A stretch of 64,000 bases of DNA from JAXGXT01 sp040772665 (GTDB taxonomy: Bacteria; Bacillota; Clostridia; Lachnospirales; Anaerotignaceae), in contig JAXGXT010000002.1 in the NCBI GenBank assembly GCA_040772665.1, forward strand, positions 186,001-250,000, given 5' to 3'. A program made the translations under genes and the position numbers. The first letter of the stretch is position 1; each line of letters starts with the position of its first letter. Positions 18,040 through 27,512 of the stretch are shown here, piece after piece. The notes beneath the pieces were generated by a model that was not told where the DNA came from, did not search any database, and worked only from the letters and a program-made list of their open reading frames with translations.

Positions 18040-18114
18040 TATATGGTTAAATTATTGTATAAAATTATTTATTGATGTAAACTTTAAAAAACACTGTGAA
18101 AATAGGAGGACAAA

Positions 18115-18567
18115 ATGGCTAAACGAATAATAAGACTTGACACTGATGAAGCGTTAAGAAAAATTTGCAAACCTGTTAAGGAAATAAACCAAAATATAAT
18201 AACACTTCTTGATGATATGGCAGAAACTATGTATGATGCTAACGGAGTAGGCCTTGCCGCACCTCAGGTGGGTGTTCTTAAAAGAATTGCGATTATTGAT
18301 ATAGGCGAGGGAATGGTTGAACTTATAAACCCTGAAATAATTGAAGAAAAAGACAGCCAGATTGACTATGAGGGTTGTTTGAGTTTTCCCGGATGCAGCT
18401 CTCTTGTTGAAAGACCAAACTATGTTAAAGTAAAAGCATATAATAGAGAGGGACAGGAGATAATTGTTGAAGGCACAGAACTTATGGCACGTGCTCTTTG
18501 CCATGAACTTGACCACCTTGACGGAGTTTTATATATTGATAAAGCTATGCCTGAGCCTGAAGAGTAA
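18115..18567 (+). CDS. def: Peptide deformylase
   Basis: Metalloenzyme removing the formyl group from nascent proteins. 150 residues with the three signature motifs: GVGLAAPQVG (44-53), EGCLSFPG with the metal-binding cysteine, and HELDHLDG with two metal histidines and the catalytic glutamate. ATAGGAGGAC precedes the ATG. It is followed after 12 nt by fmt, the enzyme that adds the formyl group to the initiator tRNA. Confidence 0.96.
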   Translation: MAKRIIRLDTDEALRKICKPVKEINQNIITLLDDMAETMYDANGVGLAAPQVGVLKRIAIIDIGEGMVELINPEIIEEKDSQIDYEGCLSFPGCSSLVERPNYVKVKAYNREGQEIIVEGTELMARALCHELDHLDGVLYIDKAMPEPEE

Positions 18568-18579
18568 GGAGTGGTGCAG

Positions 18580-19509
18580 ATGAAAGTTATTTTTATGGGA
18601 ACACCTGACTTTGCAGTTAAGTCTTTAGAAAGGCTTTATGAAAATTATGAAATTTCAGCCGTTGTTACTCAGCCTGATAAGCCAAAGGGACGAGGCAAAA
18701 AAATGGTTTTCCCCCCTGTTAAGGAAAAAGCCATAGAGCTTGGCATTGAAGTTTTACAGCCTGAAAGCATTAATGATTTTGAATTTATTAATAAGTTAAA
18801 AGGTTATAATGCTGATATTTTTGTTGTTGCCGCATACGGTCAGATTTTAAAAGAAGAAGTTTTAAACATTCCTAAGTTTGGCTCCGTAAACGTGCATGGT
18901 TCGCTTTTACCTAAATATAGAGGTGCAGGGCCTATACAGTGGTCAATTATTAATGGAGAAGAAACAACAGGAATAACAATTATGCATATGGCAAAGGGAC
19001 TTGACAGCGGAGATATGATTTTAAAAGAAGAAATAGAAATAAATAAAGATGACACATACGGCTCTTTAAATGAAAAAATGGCAGAAGTGGGAGCAGACCT
19101 TATTATCAGCGCATTAAAAGAAATAGAAAAAGGAACTGCACAAAGAACTCCGCAAAACCATGACGAAGCAACATATGCGCCCATGCTTGAACGTGAAACA
19201 GGACATATTGACTGGAATAAAACATCCTGGCAGATTTCATGTCTTGTAAGAGGGCTTGACCCACAACCTGGGGCTTACACTATATATAATGAAGAAGTTC
19301 TTAAAATATGGGGAGTTGAAATTTTTTCTAAAAATTTTGAGGACAAGTCTATTGGAGAAATTGTTGAAACAAACAAAAAAGGCTTTGTTGTTAAAACAGG
19401 CGACAGTTCAATACTTGTTACAAAGGTTCAGTCAAAAGGCGGAAAAGCCATGGCTTGTGATGCATACATGAGAGGGCATGCTGTTGAAAAAGGAACAATT
19501 TTAAAATAA
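18580..19509 (+). CDS. fmt: Methionyl-tRNA formyltransferase
   Basis: Formylates Met-tRNA for translation initiation using 10-formyltetrahydrofolate. 309 residues with MKVIFMGTPDFAV at the start, the signature HGSLLPKYRGAGPIQW holding the catalytic histidine, and a C-terminal OB-fold. I chose ATG 18580; an in-frame GTG at 18571 overlaps the AAGGAG ribosome site (18566-18571), which is correctly spaced for the ATG. Pairs with def in the same operon. Confidence 0.95.
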   Translation: MKVIFMGTPDFAVKSLERLYENYEISAVVTQPDKPKGRGKKMVFPPVKEKAIELGIEVLQPESINDFEFINKLKGYNADIFVVAAYGQILKEEVLNIPKFGSVNVHGSLLPKYRGAGPIQWSIINGEETTGITIMHMAKGLDSGDMILKEEIEINKDDTYGSLNEKMAEVGADLIISALKEIEKGTAQRTPQNHDEATYAPMLERETGHIDWNKTSWQISCLVRGLDPQPGAYTIYNEEVLKIWGVEIFSKNFEDKSIGEIVETNKKGFVVKTGDSSILVTKVQSKGGKAMACDAYMRGHAVEKGTILK

Positions 19510-19567
19510 AACAGACATATATCTTTATTTTGCGTAAATTTTATTAAAGACAAAAGGAGGTAAAAAT

Positions 19568-20278
19568 ATGCCATTTTATTTTAATATGCAATATATTTGG
19601 GTTATTATACCTGCAATGCTTCTAGCCATGTATGCTCAATCAAAGGTTGGAAGCACATTTAAAAAGTATTCCAATGTAAGAAACATGTATAACCTTACAG
19701 GTGCGGAGGTTGCCAGAAGGCTTTTGCAGTCTTCAGGAATAAGTGATGTTAAAATTGAAAGGGTAAGGGGAAATTTAACAGACCATTACGACCCTTCCCG
19801 CAAGGTTTTAAGGCTTTCTGAATCAGTTTATGATTCAACATCGCTTTCTGCTGTTGGTGTTGCCGCTCATGAAACAGGCCATGCTGTGCAGCATGCAAAC
19901 GGATATGCACCTTTGGCTTTAAGAAGTGCCCTTGTTCCAATGACAAACATAGGCTCAAAACTTGCCATGCCTTTTATATTTATAGGTATTTTGTTTGGCT
20001 CACAAGCCGGATCTGATTTTGGGTATCTTCTTGTGCAAACTGGAATTATTTTCTTTTCCCTTGCTGTTTTGTTTTCCCTAGTAACACTTCCTGTTGAATT
20101 TAATGCGTCAAAAAGAGCGGTTGGCATGCTTGGAGATTACGGAATACTGTCTTATGACGAAATTTCTCCTGTAAGAAAGGTTTTAAATGCGGCGGCTTTA
20201 ACTTATGTTGCAAGTGCTGCTGTTGCAATTGCCCAGCTTTTAAGACTTATTTTACTTTTTGGAAGAAGGCGGGATTAA
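19568..20278 (+). CDS. yugP: YugP family membrane zinc metallopeptidase
   Basis: Predicted integral membrane protease, 236 residues, of the neutral zinc metallopeptidase family (B. subtilis YugP). Zinc motif HETGH at 101-105 with the preceding GVAA; hydrophobic segments at about 8-24, 125-145, 148-170 and 205-228. The segment PVEFNASKRA after the third membrane helix is typical of this family. AAAGGAGG precedes the ATG. Its substrates are unknown. The def-fmt-yugP-rsmB order is common in Clostridia. A strong terminator follows. Confidence 0.88.
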   Translation: MPFYFNMQYIWVIIPAMLLAMYAQSKVGSTFKKYSNVRNMYNLTGAEVARRLLQSSGISDVKIERVRGNLTDHYDPSRKVLRLSESVYDSTSLSAVGVAAHETGHAVQHANGYAPLALRSALVPMTNIGSKLAMPFIFIGILFGSQAGSDFGYLLVQTGIIFFSLAVLFSLVTLPVEFNASKRAVGMLGDYGILSYDEISPVRKVLNAAALTYVASAAVAIAQLLRLILLFGRRRD

Positions 20279-20304
20279 AAATTTAGTTATGTTAAAGTTT
20301 ATGT

Positions 20305-20337
20305 GCTCGAAAACATGGTTTTCGAGCTTTTTCTTTT
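20305..20337 (+). terminator. Rho-independent terminator after yugP
   Basis: Perfect 10-bp stem GCTCGAAAAC (20305-20314) with GTTTTCGAGC (20318-20327), loop ATG, followed by TTTTTCTTTT. It divides the block from the rsmB operon. Confidence 0.9.
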
Positions 20338-20551
20338 AAAATCTTCAAAAATATTTGCGGTGAAGCCTTAAATGAGGTAGAATATATAATTGCTATAGTT
20401 TATATATATAGAGAAAATACAGCTGTTTGTTTGATTTTAATATTGAAAAAATTGAAAAGTGAGATTTTTCACAAGTTAGGGTTTTTATATTTTTATAAAT
20501 AATATTTTTTGCAGATTATTTTTAGTGTTTTGTAAAGAAAGGAAATTAATC

Positions 20552-21901
20552 ATGATAAAAATAAATCCGCGTGAAGTTGCCGCAGAGGTTATAATGAGTG
20601 TAATGAAAGACGGCGAATATAACAACGTGGCATTGAAAAGGCTATTAAAGCAAAACGGAGCAATGGATTTAAAAGACAAGGCTTTTGTTACTGAAATTAC
20701 AAACGGAACATTAAGAAATATTTTTTATATAGATTATATTATTAATTGCATTTCAACGGTTAAAACCGAAAAAATGAAACCGTGGATTTTGGCTGTAATG
20801 AGAAATGCAGTTTATCAAATGATTTTTATGAATGTGCCTGAAAGTGCGGCAGTTAACGAAGCGGTTGAGCTTGTTAAATCTAAAGGTTTTGGAAAGTTAT
20901 CAGGGTTTACAAACGGAGTATTAAGAAACATTGCAAGAAATTATAATAAAATTACTTTGCCTAATGAAGAAAATCAACCGTCTAAATATTTAAGCATAAA
21001 ATATTCTCATCCTGAATGGATTGTTAAAATGTGGCTTAGCCAGTATTCTTATGAGTTTGTCAAAGATTTATGCGAGGCAAACGGAAAAGCCGCACCTGTT
21101 ACTGTTATGGCTAACACCCTTAAAACTAACAAAAACCAACTTAAAAAAAGTCTTGAGGAAGAGGGTGTTTTTGCGGAGGAAACAAGGCTTATTGATTCGG
21201 CTTTAAAGCTTACCAAACTTAAAGATATTTCTTCTCTTGAATCATTTAAAAACGGTATGTTTCATGTTCAAGATGATAGCTCCGCTTTGGCTGTTGAAAT
21301 TCTTGACCCCAAAGAGGGAGAAAAAATACTTGATATGTGTGCTGCCCCGGGAGGGAAAAGCATATTAGCTGCTGAAAAAATGAAAAATGAGGGAAAGATT
21401 ATTTCTCGTGATATATATCCTCATAAACTTCATCTTTTAAGTGAAACAGCAAAAAGGCTTGGTATAGACATAATAGAAATTGAGCTTAAAAACGCAGTGG
21501 TTTTTTATGAGGAAGACAGGGAAAAGTATGATAAAGTTATTGTTGACGCTCCGTGTTCAGGGCTTGGGCTTATGCGTAAAAAGCCTGATATAAGGCTGAA
21601 CCGAAGTGGAAATGATATAGACGAGCTTGTTAAGCTGCAAAGAGAAATATTGAGTGCAGCATGGGAATATGTTAAAATAGGTGGAAGTTTGATTTACAGC
21701 ACATGCACAATTTGTAAAAAAGAAAACTTAGGGAATATAAAATGGTTTACAGAAAACTTTCCTTACGAGCTTCAAGATTTAACAAGCTTTCTTCCCAATG
21801 GAGAAACTTTTGAAACATCAAAAGAAGGACACATAAGCCTTTTTCCGCATATACACGAAACAGACGGATTTTTTATAGCACGTTTAATAAGAAAGGGATA
21901 A
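20552..21901 (+). CDS. rsmB: 16S rRNA (cytosine-967-C5)-methyltransferase RsmB
   Basis: SAM-dependent rRNA m5C methyltransferase, about 449 residues. Residues 1-135 form a NusB-like RNA-binding domain; the methyltransferase domain carries the SAM loop DMCAAPGGKS, DAPCSGLGLMRKKPDIR (motif IV cysteine) and YSTCTICKKEN (catalytic motif VI cysteine). ATG 20552 with AAAGGAAAT upstream was preferred to an in-frame GTG at 20525 that lacks a site. It overlaps nothing and runs 3 nt into the spacing of rlmN, forming the rsmB-rlmN-prpC-prkC operon. Confidence 0.94.
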   Translation: MIKINPREVAAEVIMSVMKDGEYNNVALKRLLKQNGAMDLKDKAFVTEITNGTLRNIFYIDYIINCISTVKTEKMKPWILAVMRNAVYQMIFMNVPESAAVNEAVELVKSKGFGKLSGFTNGVLRNIARNYNKITLPNEENQPSKYLSIKYSHPEWIVKMWLSQYSYEFVKDLCEANGKAAPVTVMANTLKTNKNQLKKSLEEEGVFAEETRLIDSALKLTKLKDISSLESFKNGMFHVQDDSSALAVEILDPKEGEKILDMCAAPGGKSILAAEKMKNEGKIISRDIYPHKLHLLSETAKRLGIDIIEIELKNAVVFYEEDREKYDKVIVDAPCSGLGLMRKKPDIRLNRSGNDIDELVKLQREILSAAWEYVKIGGSLIYSTCTICKKENLGNIKWFTENFPYELQDLTSFLPNGETFETSKEGHISLFPHIHETDGFFIARLIRKG

Positions 21902-21904
21902 AAA

Positions 21905-22948
21905 ATGAGAAAAGCGGATTTGAAATCCATGACCATGGACGAACTTAAAATGGTTATAAAAGAACTTAAAGAGCCTGAATTTAGGGCGAAACAAATTTAC
22001 GACTGGCTCCACAATAAACTTGTGACAAGTTTTGAAGAAATGACAAATTTATCAAAAACTTTAAGAGAAAAGCTTGAAGAAAACTACAAAATTTCAAACC
22101 TTGAAATTGTTGAAAAAACAGTTTCTCAAAAAGACGGAACGGTAAAATATCTTTTTGCTCTTGAAAATGACAGCCTAATAGAGTCTGTTTTAATGCGTTA
22201 TTCCTACGGTAATGCAGTTTGTGTTTCAACACAGGCAGGGTGTAAAATGGGATGTACTTTTTGTGCGTCAACACTTGACGGAGTTGAATCGAATTTAAGC
22301 ACAGGGGAGATTTTAAGCCAGGTTTATGAAATACAAAAAGATATTGGGGAAAGAATTTCAAGTGTTGTTTTGATGGGCAGCGGAGAACCCCTTGATAACT
22401 ATAATAATGTAATAAAATTTATTAAATTAATTAATGATGAAAAAGGTCTTGGCATAGGTCAAAGACACATAACTCTTTCAACCTGCGGACTTATTGAAAA
22501 AATAAATATGCTTATGGATGAGGATTTGCAAATCACCCTTGCAGTTTCTCTCCATGCACCTAACGATGAAATAAGAAACAAAATTATGCCTATTTCAAGA
22601 AAAAATGATATTGACAGCCTGCTTCTTATTTGTAAGCAGTATTCAGATAAAACAAAACGCAGAATTACATTTGAGTATGCTCTTATAAAAGGTATAAACG
22701 ACAGCGAAGAATGTGCCATAGAGCTTTCTCAAAGGCTTAGAAACATGCTTTGTCATGTTAACCTTATTCCTGTTAACGATGTTAAAGAAAGAAGTTATTA
22801 TAAATCCAGTGAAGAAACAATTCAAAAATTTGCGGAAATTTTAAATTCAAAGGGAATAGAAACAACTGTAAGACGAAAACTTGGCAGTGATATAAATGCT
22901 GCCTGCGGACAGCTAAGAAAAGGACATTTAGGCAACAACAGGAGGTGA
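21905..22948 (+). CDS. rlmN: Dual-specificity rRNA/tRNA adenine-C2 methyltransferase RlmN
   Basis: Radical SAM methyltransferase modifying A2503 of 23S rRNA and A37 of some tRNAs. 347 residues; the cluster motif CxxxCxxC is CKMGCTFC (Cys113, Cys117, Cys120), and the two mechanistic cysteines are present (near Cys120 downstream region and ACGQL near 337). VLMGSGEPLDNYNNV is a family hallmark. It starts 3 nt after rsmB and ends 7 nt before prpC. Cfr-type resistance is unlikely given its position in a conserved housekeeping operon. Confidence 0.95.
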   Translation: MRKADLKSMTMDELKMVIKELKEPEFRAKQIYDWLHNKLVTSFEEMTNLSKTLREKLEENYKISNLEIVEKTVSQKDGTVKYLFALENDSLIESVLMRYSYGNAVCVSTQAGCKMGCTFCASTLDGVESNLSTGEILSQVYEIQKDIGERISSVVLMGSGEPLDNYNNVIKFIKLINDEKGLGIGQRHITLSTCGLIEKINMLMDEDLQITLAVSLHAPNDEIRNKIMPISRKNDIDSLLLICKQYSDKTKRRITFEYALIKGINDSEECAIELSQRLRNMLCHVNLIPVNDVKERSYYKSSEETIQKFAEILNSKGIETTVRRKLGSDINAACGQLRKGHLGNNRR

Positions 22949-22955
22949 ACCTCAT

Positions 22956-23684
22956 ATGGAATCGATTGGCAAAAGCGTTACTGGGCTTATAAGAGCCAAT
23001 AACGAAGACTGTATTTATGTTGGTGATGACAAAGACAAAATATATATAGTTGCCGATGGAATGGGAGGGCATAATGGAGGAGAAACCGCCAGTGCCCTTG
23101 CTGTTGAGAGCTTTTTAAAATATGTTAAAGAAAATAAACTTCATGGAAACGATGCTTATGATGTTCTTGTTGGGGGCATAGCTTTTGCCAATGACTATGT
23201 TTACAAAAAAAGTATTGAAAACCCTGATTTAAACGGTATGGGAACAACTTTCACATGCCTTTATATTGATGAAGAAAAAATGGCAATTGCTCATGTCGGC
23301 GACAGCAGAGCATATGTTTTAAGGGCGAATAAGCTTTTGCAGCTTACAAAAGACCATACCTATGTTATGGAAATGGTAAGGCAGGGCAAAATTACCCCAA
23401 AAGAGGCAGAAATTCATCCAAGACGTAATGTAATAACAAGGGCGGTTGGAACTGCCGAAACAGTAGAAACAGATTTAATAATAGAAACTATGGAAAAAGA
23501 TGATATTATTCTTCTTTGCTCGGACGGACTTTCGGCAATGGTTAAAGATAAGGCTATTGAAGAGGTTTTGATTCAAAAAACCGGCCTTGAATTAAAGGCT
23601 GAAAGACTTATTGAACTTGCAAATGAAAGCGGAGGAAGAGATAATATTTCACTTATAATTGTCAGACACGAGGTGAAGGCATGA
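22956..23684 (+). CDS. prpC: PP2C-type protein phosphatase PrpC
   Basis: Metal-dependent Ser/Thr phosphatase that reverses PrkC phosphorylation. 242 residues with the PP2C motifs VADGMGGHNGGE, GTTFTCL, HVGDSRAY, LTKDHTY and LCSDGLS, which contain the aspartates binding Mn/Mg. The ribosome site (ACAGGAGGTGA) lies within the end of rlmN. Its last 4 nt overlap prkC, the standard arrangement for this antagonistic pair. Confidence 0.95.
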   Translation: MESIGKSVTGLIRANNEDCIYVGDDKDKIYIVADGMGGHNGGETASALAVESFLKYVKENKLHGNDAYDVLVGGIAFANDYVYKKSIENPDLNGMGTTFTCLYIDEEKMAIAHVGDSRAYVLRANKLLQLTKDHTYVMEMVRQGKITPKEAEIHPRRNVITRAVGTAETVETDLIIETMEKDDIILLCSDGLSAMVKDKAIEEVLIQKTGLELKAERLIELANESGGRDNISLIIVRHEVKA

Positions 23685-25975
23685 CACTTGCAATAGGCAC
23701 CGTATTAAGCGGGCGTTATGAGATAGTTGAAAAAATAGGCACAGGCGGAATGGCCGCTGTATATAGGGCAAACGATTTAAAATTAGACAGAAGTGTTACA
23801 GTTAAGGTGCTGAAAGAAGAATATACCGAAGACGGAGATTTTAAAGAAAGATTTAAAATAGAGGCAAAAGCTGCGGCAAAGCTTTCTCATCCAAACATTG
23901 TTAATGTTTATGATGTGGGTGAAGACAGCGGAGTGTATTACATAGTGATGGAATATGTTCATGGCGATACTTTAAAGCAGGTTATTTTAAATAGTGCCCC
24001 TCTTGATAACATTGCCACACTAAGTGTTGCTATTCAAATGGCATCTGCTCTTTCCCATGCCCATAAAAACGGAGTTATTCACAGGGATATAAAACCTCAT
24101 AATATTCTTGTCAGTGTTGACGGAACAATTAAAATTACTGATTTTGGAATTGCAAGGGCCTCTGATGTAACAACAGCCACAACAGTAAGCAACGCATTAG
24201 GCTCTGTTTATTATCTTTCCCCTGAACAGGCAAGAGGCGGTTATGTAGATTATAAAAGTGATATTTACAGCCTTGGCATAACAATGTATGAAATGATTAC
24301 AGGAAAAGTTCCTTATGACGGCGAAACATCTGTGGCAATAGCTCTTAAACACCTTAACGATACTTTGCCTGACATAAGAAAGTTTAATCCTAATGCAAGT
24401 GAAGTTTTACAAAAAATAATTAAAAAAGCGACAGAAAAGAAAAAAGATGACAGATACGCAAATGTTGATTTGCTTTGTTCCGATTTAAAAAAAGCTCTTT
24501 CTGAAGAAAGTCAAGGCTATAAAAAAGAAAAAACTGAGAATGTTAAAACTGAAGAACACGTAACTCTTAGCGAGGCTTCGGTTGCCGCATCCACCTTAGG
24601 CGTTTCTCTTGCCGCTCAAAAAGGTGTTGAAGAAACAGAAAACAATCAGGAAATAAAGCTTGAACTGGCAAATGTAAGAAAGGATGTGGAGTTGCCTGAG
24701 GCATCTGTGGGCTTTGATATGTACAGTAAAAAATTAAAAATTTCAAAAGATAACGATAACTATGAAACAGATTATTATAAAGAAAGAAAAAAGACATCTG
24801 CGAAAGATACAAGACAAAACGGTAAAAACAAATTGTCTGAAAAATCGGGAAGTGATAATAAAATGAGAAGAAACTACGAAGAATCAGAAGATGAATATTA
24901 TAAAGCCAAGGAAAAGCAGGTGACTATAGCAGCAATTATAACTGCTCTTGCTATAATTGCAGTGATTTCAATTTTTGGTGCAAAAATGCTTGGCTTTGGC
25001 TCTGTGCTTGGTGTCAGCGCCAAAACAAACGATATGCCTTCAATTATTGGTTATACTGTCAGCGAAGCTGAAAAAAAGGTTAAAAAGATGGAAATTACAA
25101 TTAATCCTTCGGCGGAAGAATACAGCAGTGAGTATGAAGAAGGAATAATAATGTATCAGGAAATTGAAGAGGGAACAAGCGTGAGTAAGGGTGATGTTGT
25201 TAATGTAACACTAAGCCTTGGTTCGAAAACCTTTGCCATGCCTGATGTGGTTTATTCAACACTTGAAGAGGCCATAAAAGTAATCAAAAATTATGGAGGA
25301 AGCGAACCAAGTGTAGAATATGTTTTTGATGATTCAGTACCTGCAGGTGTTGTTATGGAACAAATACCGCCTTCTAAAAACCAGATAAACAGCGGTTCTA
25401 AAATAACTATCACAGTTAGCAAAGGCCCTGAAACCAAAAATGTAACAGTTCCAAACCTTTTGGGAATGAAGCTTGGAGATGCACAAAAACTTATTACGGA
25501 AAAAGGGCTTCTTATTGGAAAGGTAACAGAAGATAACACAGCAGACGGAAACAAAGATGAAGTTATTAAGCAATCACTGCCTGAGAACACAGAGGTTGCA
25601 AGAGATACAAAAATTGATTTTGTTGTTGTGGGAAGCAAAATAGGCGAGCCTAATGAAGAACCTGATAATGGGGCCAATGAAAAGCCTTCACAGGAAAATC
25701 CTTCACAAGGAGAGAGTGCCCAAGGAGGCAAATCAACAAAAAGCTTTACAATTTCCGCTCCGTCATCCTTTGTTGATGAAAACAGTATATCAGTTAAGGT
25801 TTTAAAAATCGTCAACGGAAACACTGTTGATGTTGTATATAATGAAACAAAATCAATAAACGATTTTCCTTTTAGTATAACTTTAAGCGGCGAAGGGCAG
25901 GCAGAAGTTCAGCTTTATATTGATAATGTATATCAATGGAGCCAAAATGCAGATTTTTCTTCGGGAGGTAATTAA
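23681..25975 (+). CDS. prkC: PASTA-domain Ser/Thr protein kinase PrkC
   Basis: Membrane receptor kinase sensing muropeptides or lipid II and controlling growth, wall metabolism and, in Bacillus, spore germination. 764 residues: kinase domain 1-275 (glycine loop GTGGMAAVY from 20, Lys42, HRD at 134-136, DFG at 154-156), a low-complexity linker, one membrane helix at about 414-436, then three PASTA repeats (about 451-655) and a Gly/Pro/Glu-rich stretch followed by a C-terminal beta-type domain of about 85 residues. The start overlaps prpC by 4 nt and the stop overlaps rsgA by 1 nt. The extra C-terminal domain after the PASTA repeats is unlike the Bacillus protein. Confidence 0.95.
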   Translation: MTLAIGTVLSGRYEIVEKIGTGGMAAVYRANDLKLDRSVTVKVLKEEYTEDGDFKERFKIEAKAAAKLSHPNIVNVYDVGEDSGVYYIVMEYVHGDTLKQVILNSAPLDNIATLSVAIQMASALSHAHKNGVIHRDIKPHNILVSVDGTIKITDFGIARASDVTTATTVSNALGSVYYLSPEQARGGYVDYKSDIYSLGITMYEMITGKVPYDGETSVAIALKHLNDTLPDIRKFNPNASEVLQKIIKKATEKKKDDRYANVDLLCSDLKKALSEESQGYKKEKTENVKTEEHVTLSEASVAASTLGVSLAAQKGVEETENNQEIKLELANVRKDVELPEASVGFDMYSKKLKISKDNDNYETDYYKERKKTSAKDTRQNGKNKLSEKSGSDNKMRRNYEESEDEYYKAKEKQVTIAAIITALAIIAVISIFGAKMLGFGSVLGVSAKTNDMPSIIGYTVSEAEKKVKKMEITINPSAEEYSSEYEEGIIMYQEIEEGTSVSKGDVVNVTLSLGSKTFAMPDVVYSTLEEAIKVIKNYGGSEPSVEYVFDDSVPAGVVMEQIPPSKNQINSGSKITITVSKGPETKNVTVPNLLGMKLGDAQKLITEKGLLIGKVTEDNTADGNKDEVIKQSLPENTEVARDTKIDFVVVGSKIGEPNEEPDNGANEKPSQENPSQGESAQGGKSTKSFTISAPSSFVDENSISVKVLKIVNGNTVDVVYNETKSINDFPFSITLSGEGQAEVQLYIDNVYQWSQNADFSSGGN

Positions 25976-26853
25976 TGATAAAGGGAACTATCGTTAAAGG
26001 GATAGGCGGTTTTTATTATGTTGCCACAAGTGGGGGCGTTTACGAATGTCGTGCCAGAGGAAAGTTTCGCAAGGAAAAAATAACACCTACGGTTGGTGAC
26101 AAAGTTGAGATTTCAATAATTGATGAAAACAATAAAAAAGGCAGCCTTGACGTAATAAAGGAAAGAAAAAACATACTTATAAGGCCACGGGTTTCAAACA
26201 TTAATCAGGCGGTTATTGTTTTTGCGGCAAAAAGCCCTGATATAAATATTGATTTGCTTGATAAGTTTATAATTCTTGTTGAAGAGCAAAAACTTGATGT
26301 TGTTATATGCATAAATAAAATTGAGCTTGATGAAGACCAAGAATATAAAGATATTCAAGAACTTTATGAAAATGCAGGTTATAAAGTTATACCTGTTTCA
26401 ACATATGACAATGTTAATGTTGATAGGCTGAGAGATGAACTAAAAGGAAAAATTTCCGTTTTTGCAGGGCCGTCGGGTGTGGGCAAAAGCAGTCTTTTAA
26501 ATGCGATCAACCCAAGCCTTAAGCTAAACATAGGGGAAATAAGTGCAAAAATTGAAAGGGGCAGACATACAACACGTCATGCCGAACTTATTGAAATTTT
26601 TGAAGATAGCTTTGTTGTGGATTCACCTGGGTTTACTTCACTTTTTCTTGAGCATATTAAATCTTGTGAGCTTCAATATTATTTTAAGGAGTTTCTGCCC
26701 TTTATTCATAATTGCAGATTTAGCGGCTGCAGCCATATTAATGAGCCTGACTGCGGTGTTAAAGAAAAGGTTGGAACAGAAATAAGTGAAATTCGATACA
26801 AAAGATATATGACAATATACAATGAGCTAAAGGAAGGGGAAAACAAAAAATGA
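25975..26853 (+). CDS. rsgA: Ribosome small subunit-dependent GTPase RsgA
   Basis: Circularly permuted GTPase acting in late 30S maturation. 292 residues: OB-fold (1-70), the G4-like INKIE (113-117) before the P-loop GPSGVGKSS (165-173), the G3 DSPG, and a C-terminal zinc site (CRFSGCSHINEPDC). The order of motifs proves the circular permutation. Overlaps prkC by 1 nt and rpe by 4 nt; prkC-rsgA-rpe-thiN is the conserved Firmicutes order. Confidence 0.95.
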   Translation: MIKGTIVKGIGGFYYVATSGGVYECRARGKFRKEKITPTVGDKVEISIIDENNKKGSLDVIKERKNILIRPRVSNINQAVIVFAAKSPDINIDLLDKFIILVEEQKLDVVICINKIELDEDQEYKDIQELYENAGYKVIPVSTYDNVNVDRLRDELKGKISVFAGPSGVGKSSLLNAINPSLKLNIGEISAKIERGRHTTRHAELIEIFEDSFVVDSPGFTSLFLEHIKSCELQYYFKEFLPFIHNCRFSGCSHINEPDCGVKEKVGTEISEIRYKRYMTIYNELKEGENKK

Positions 26854-27512
26854 TAATACTTGCACCTTCACTGCTTTCGGCAGATTTTTCAAAGCTTGAA
26901 GAAGAAATTAAACAAATTGAAAATGCAGGAGCAAAATATCTTCATCTTGACATTATGGATGGTCATTTTGTTCCTAACATAACATTTGGTGCGCCTGTTG
27001 TAAAATGTATAAGACCTGTCACAAAAATGGTTTTTGATGTACATTTAATGATTGAAAACCCTGAAAAATACATTGAGGATTTTGTTAAAGCAGGGGCTGA
27101 TATAATCACTGTGCACTCTGAAACTGTTGAGGATTTAGAAAATGTTATTGATGAAATTCATGATTTAGGTGTTAAAGCAGGTGTTACAATTAAGCCTGAC
27201 ACCCCCCTTTGTGACATTGAACATGTTCTTCACAAGGTGGATATGGTTCTTGTTATGACAGTTTATCCTGGGTTTAGCGGCCAAAAGCTTATTCCTGAGG
27301 CTATGGCGAAGATACCTGTTTTGAACGAAATTAAAAAGCAAAAGAACCTTAATTTTGATATTCAAATTGACGGCGGCGTTGGTCTTGACAATTTAAGGGA
27401 AGTTCTTGAAACAGGCGCAAACATAATTGTTGCAGGGTCTGCTGTTTTCGGTGCGGAGAGCCCGGCTTTGGCAACAGAAAAGTTTATTGAGGTTTTTAAG
27501 GAGTTTCAATGA
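26850..27512 (+). CDS. rpe: Ribulose-phosphate 3-epimerase
   Basis: Interconverts ribulose 5-phosphate and xylulose 5-phosphate in the pentose phosphate pathway. 220-residue TIM barrel with APSLLSADFSKL at the start, HLDIMDGHFVPNI (metal site), DVHLMIENP, VMTVYPGFSGQ and DIQIDGGVGL, all classical family motifs. The start overlaps rsgA by 4 nt and the end overlaps thiN by 4 nt, so expression is coupled. Nothing unusual was seen. Confidence 0.96.
   Translation: MIILAPSLLSADFSKLEEEIKQIENAGAKYLHLDIMDGHFVPNITFGAPVVKCIRPVTKMVFDVHLMIENPEKYIEDFVKAGADIITVHSETVEDLENVIDEIHDLGVKAGVTIKPDTPLCDIEHVLHKVDMVLVMTVYPGFSGQKLIPEAMAKIPVLNEIKKQKNLNFDIQIDGGVGLDNLREVLETGANIIVAGSAVFGAESPALATEKFIEVFKEFQ

Noticed and set aside
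21905..22948. Cfr antibiotic-resistance methyltransferase instead of RlmN
   Set aside because: Position between rsmB and prpC is the conserved housekeeping place of rlmN, and the sequence fits RlmN.
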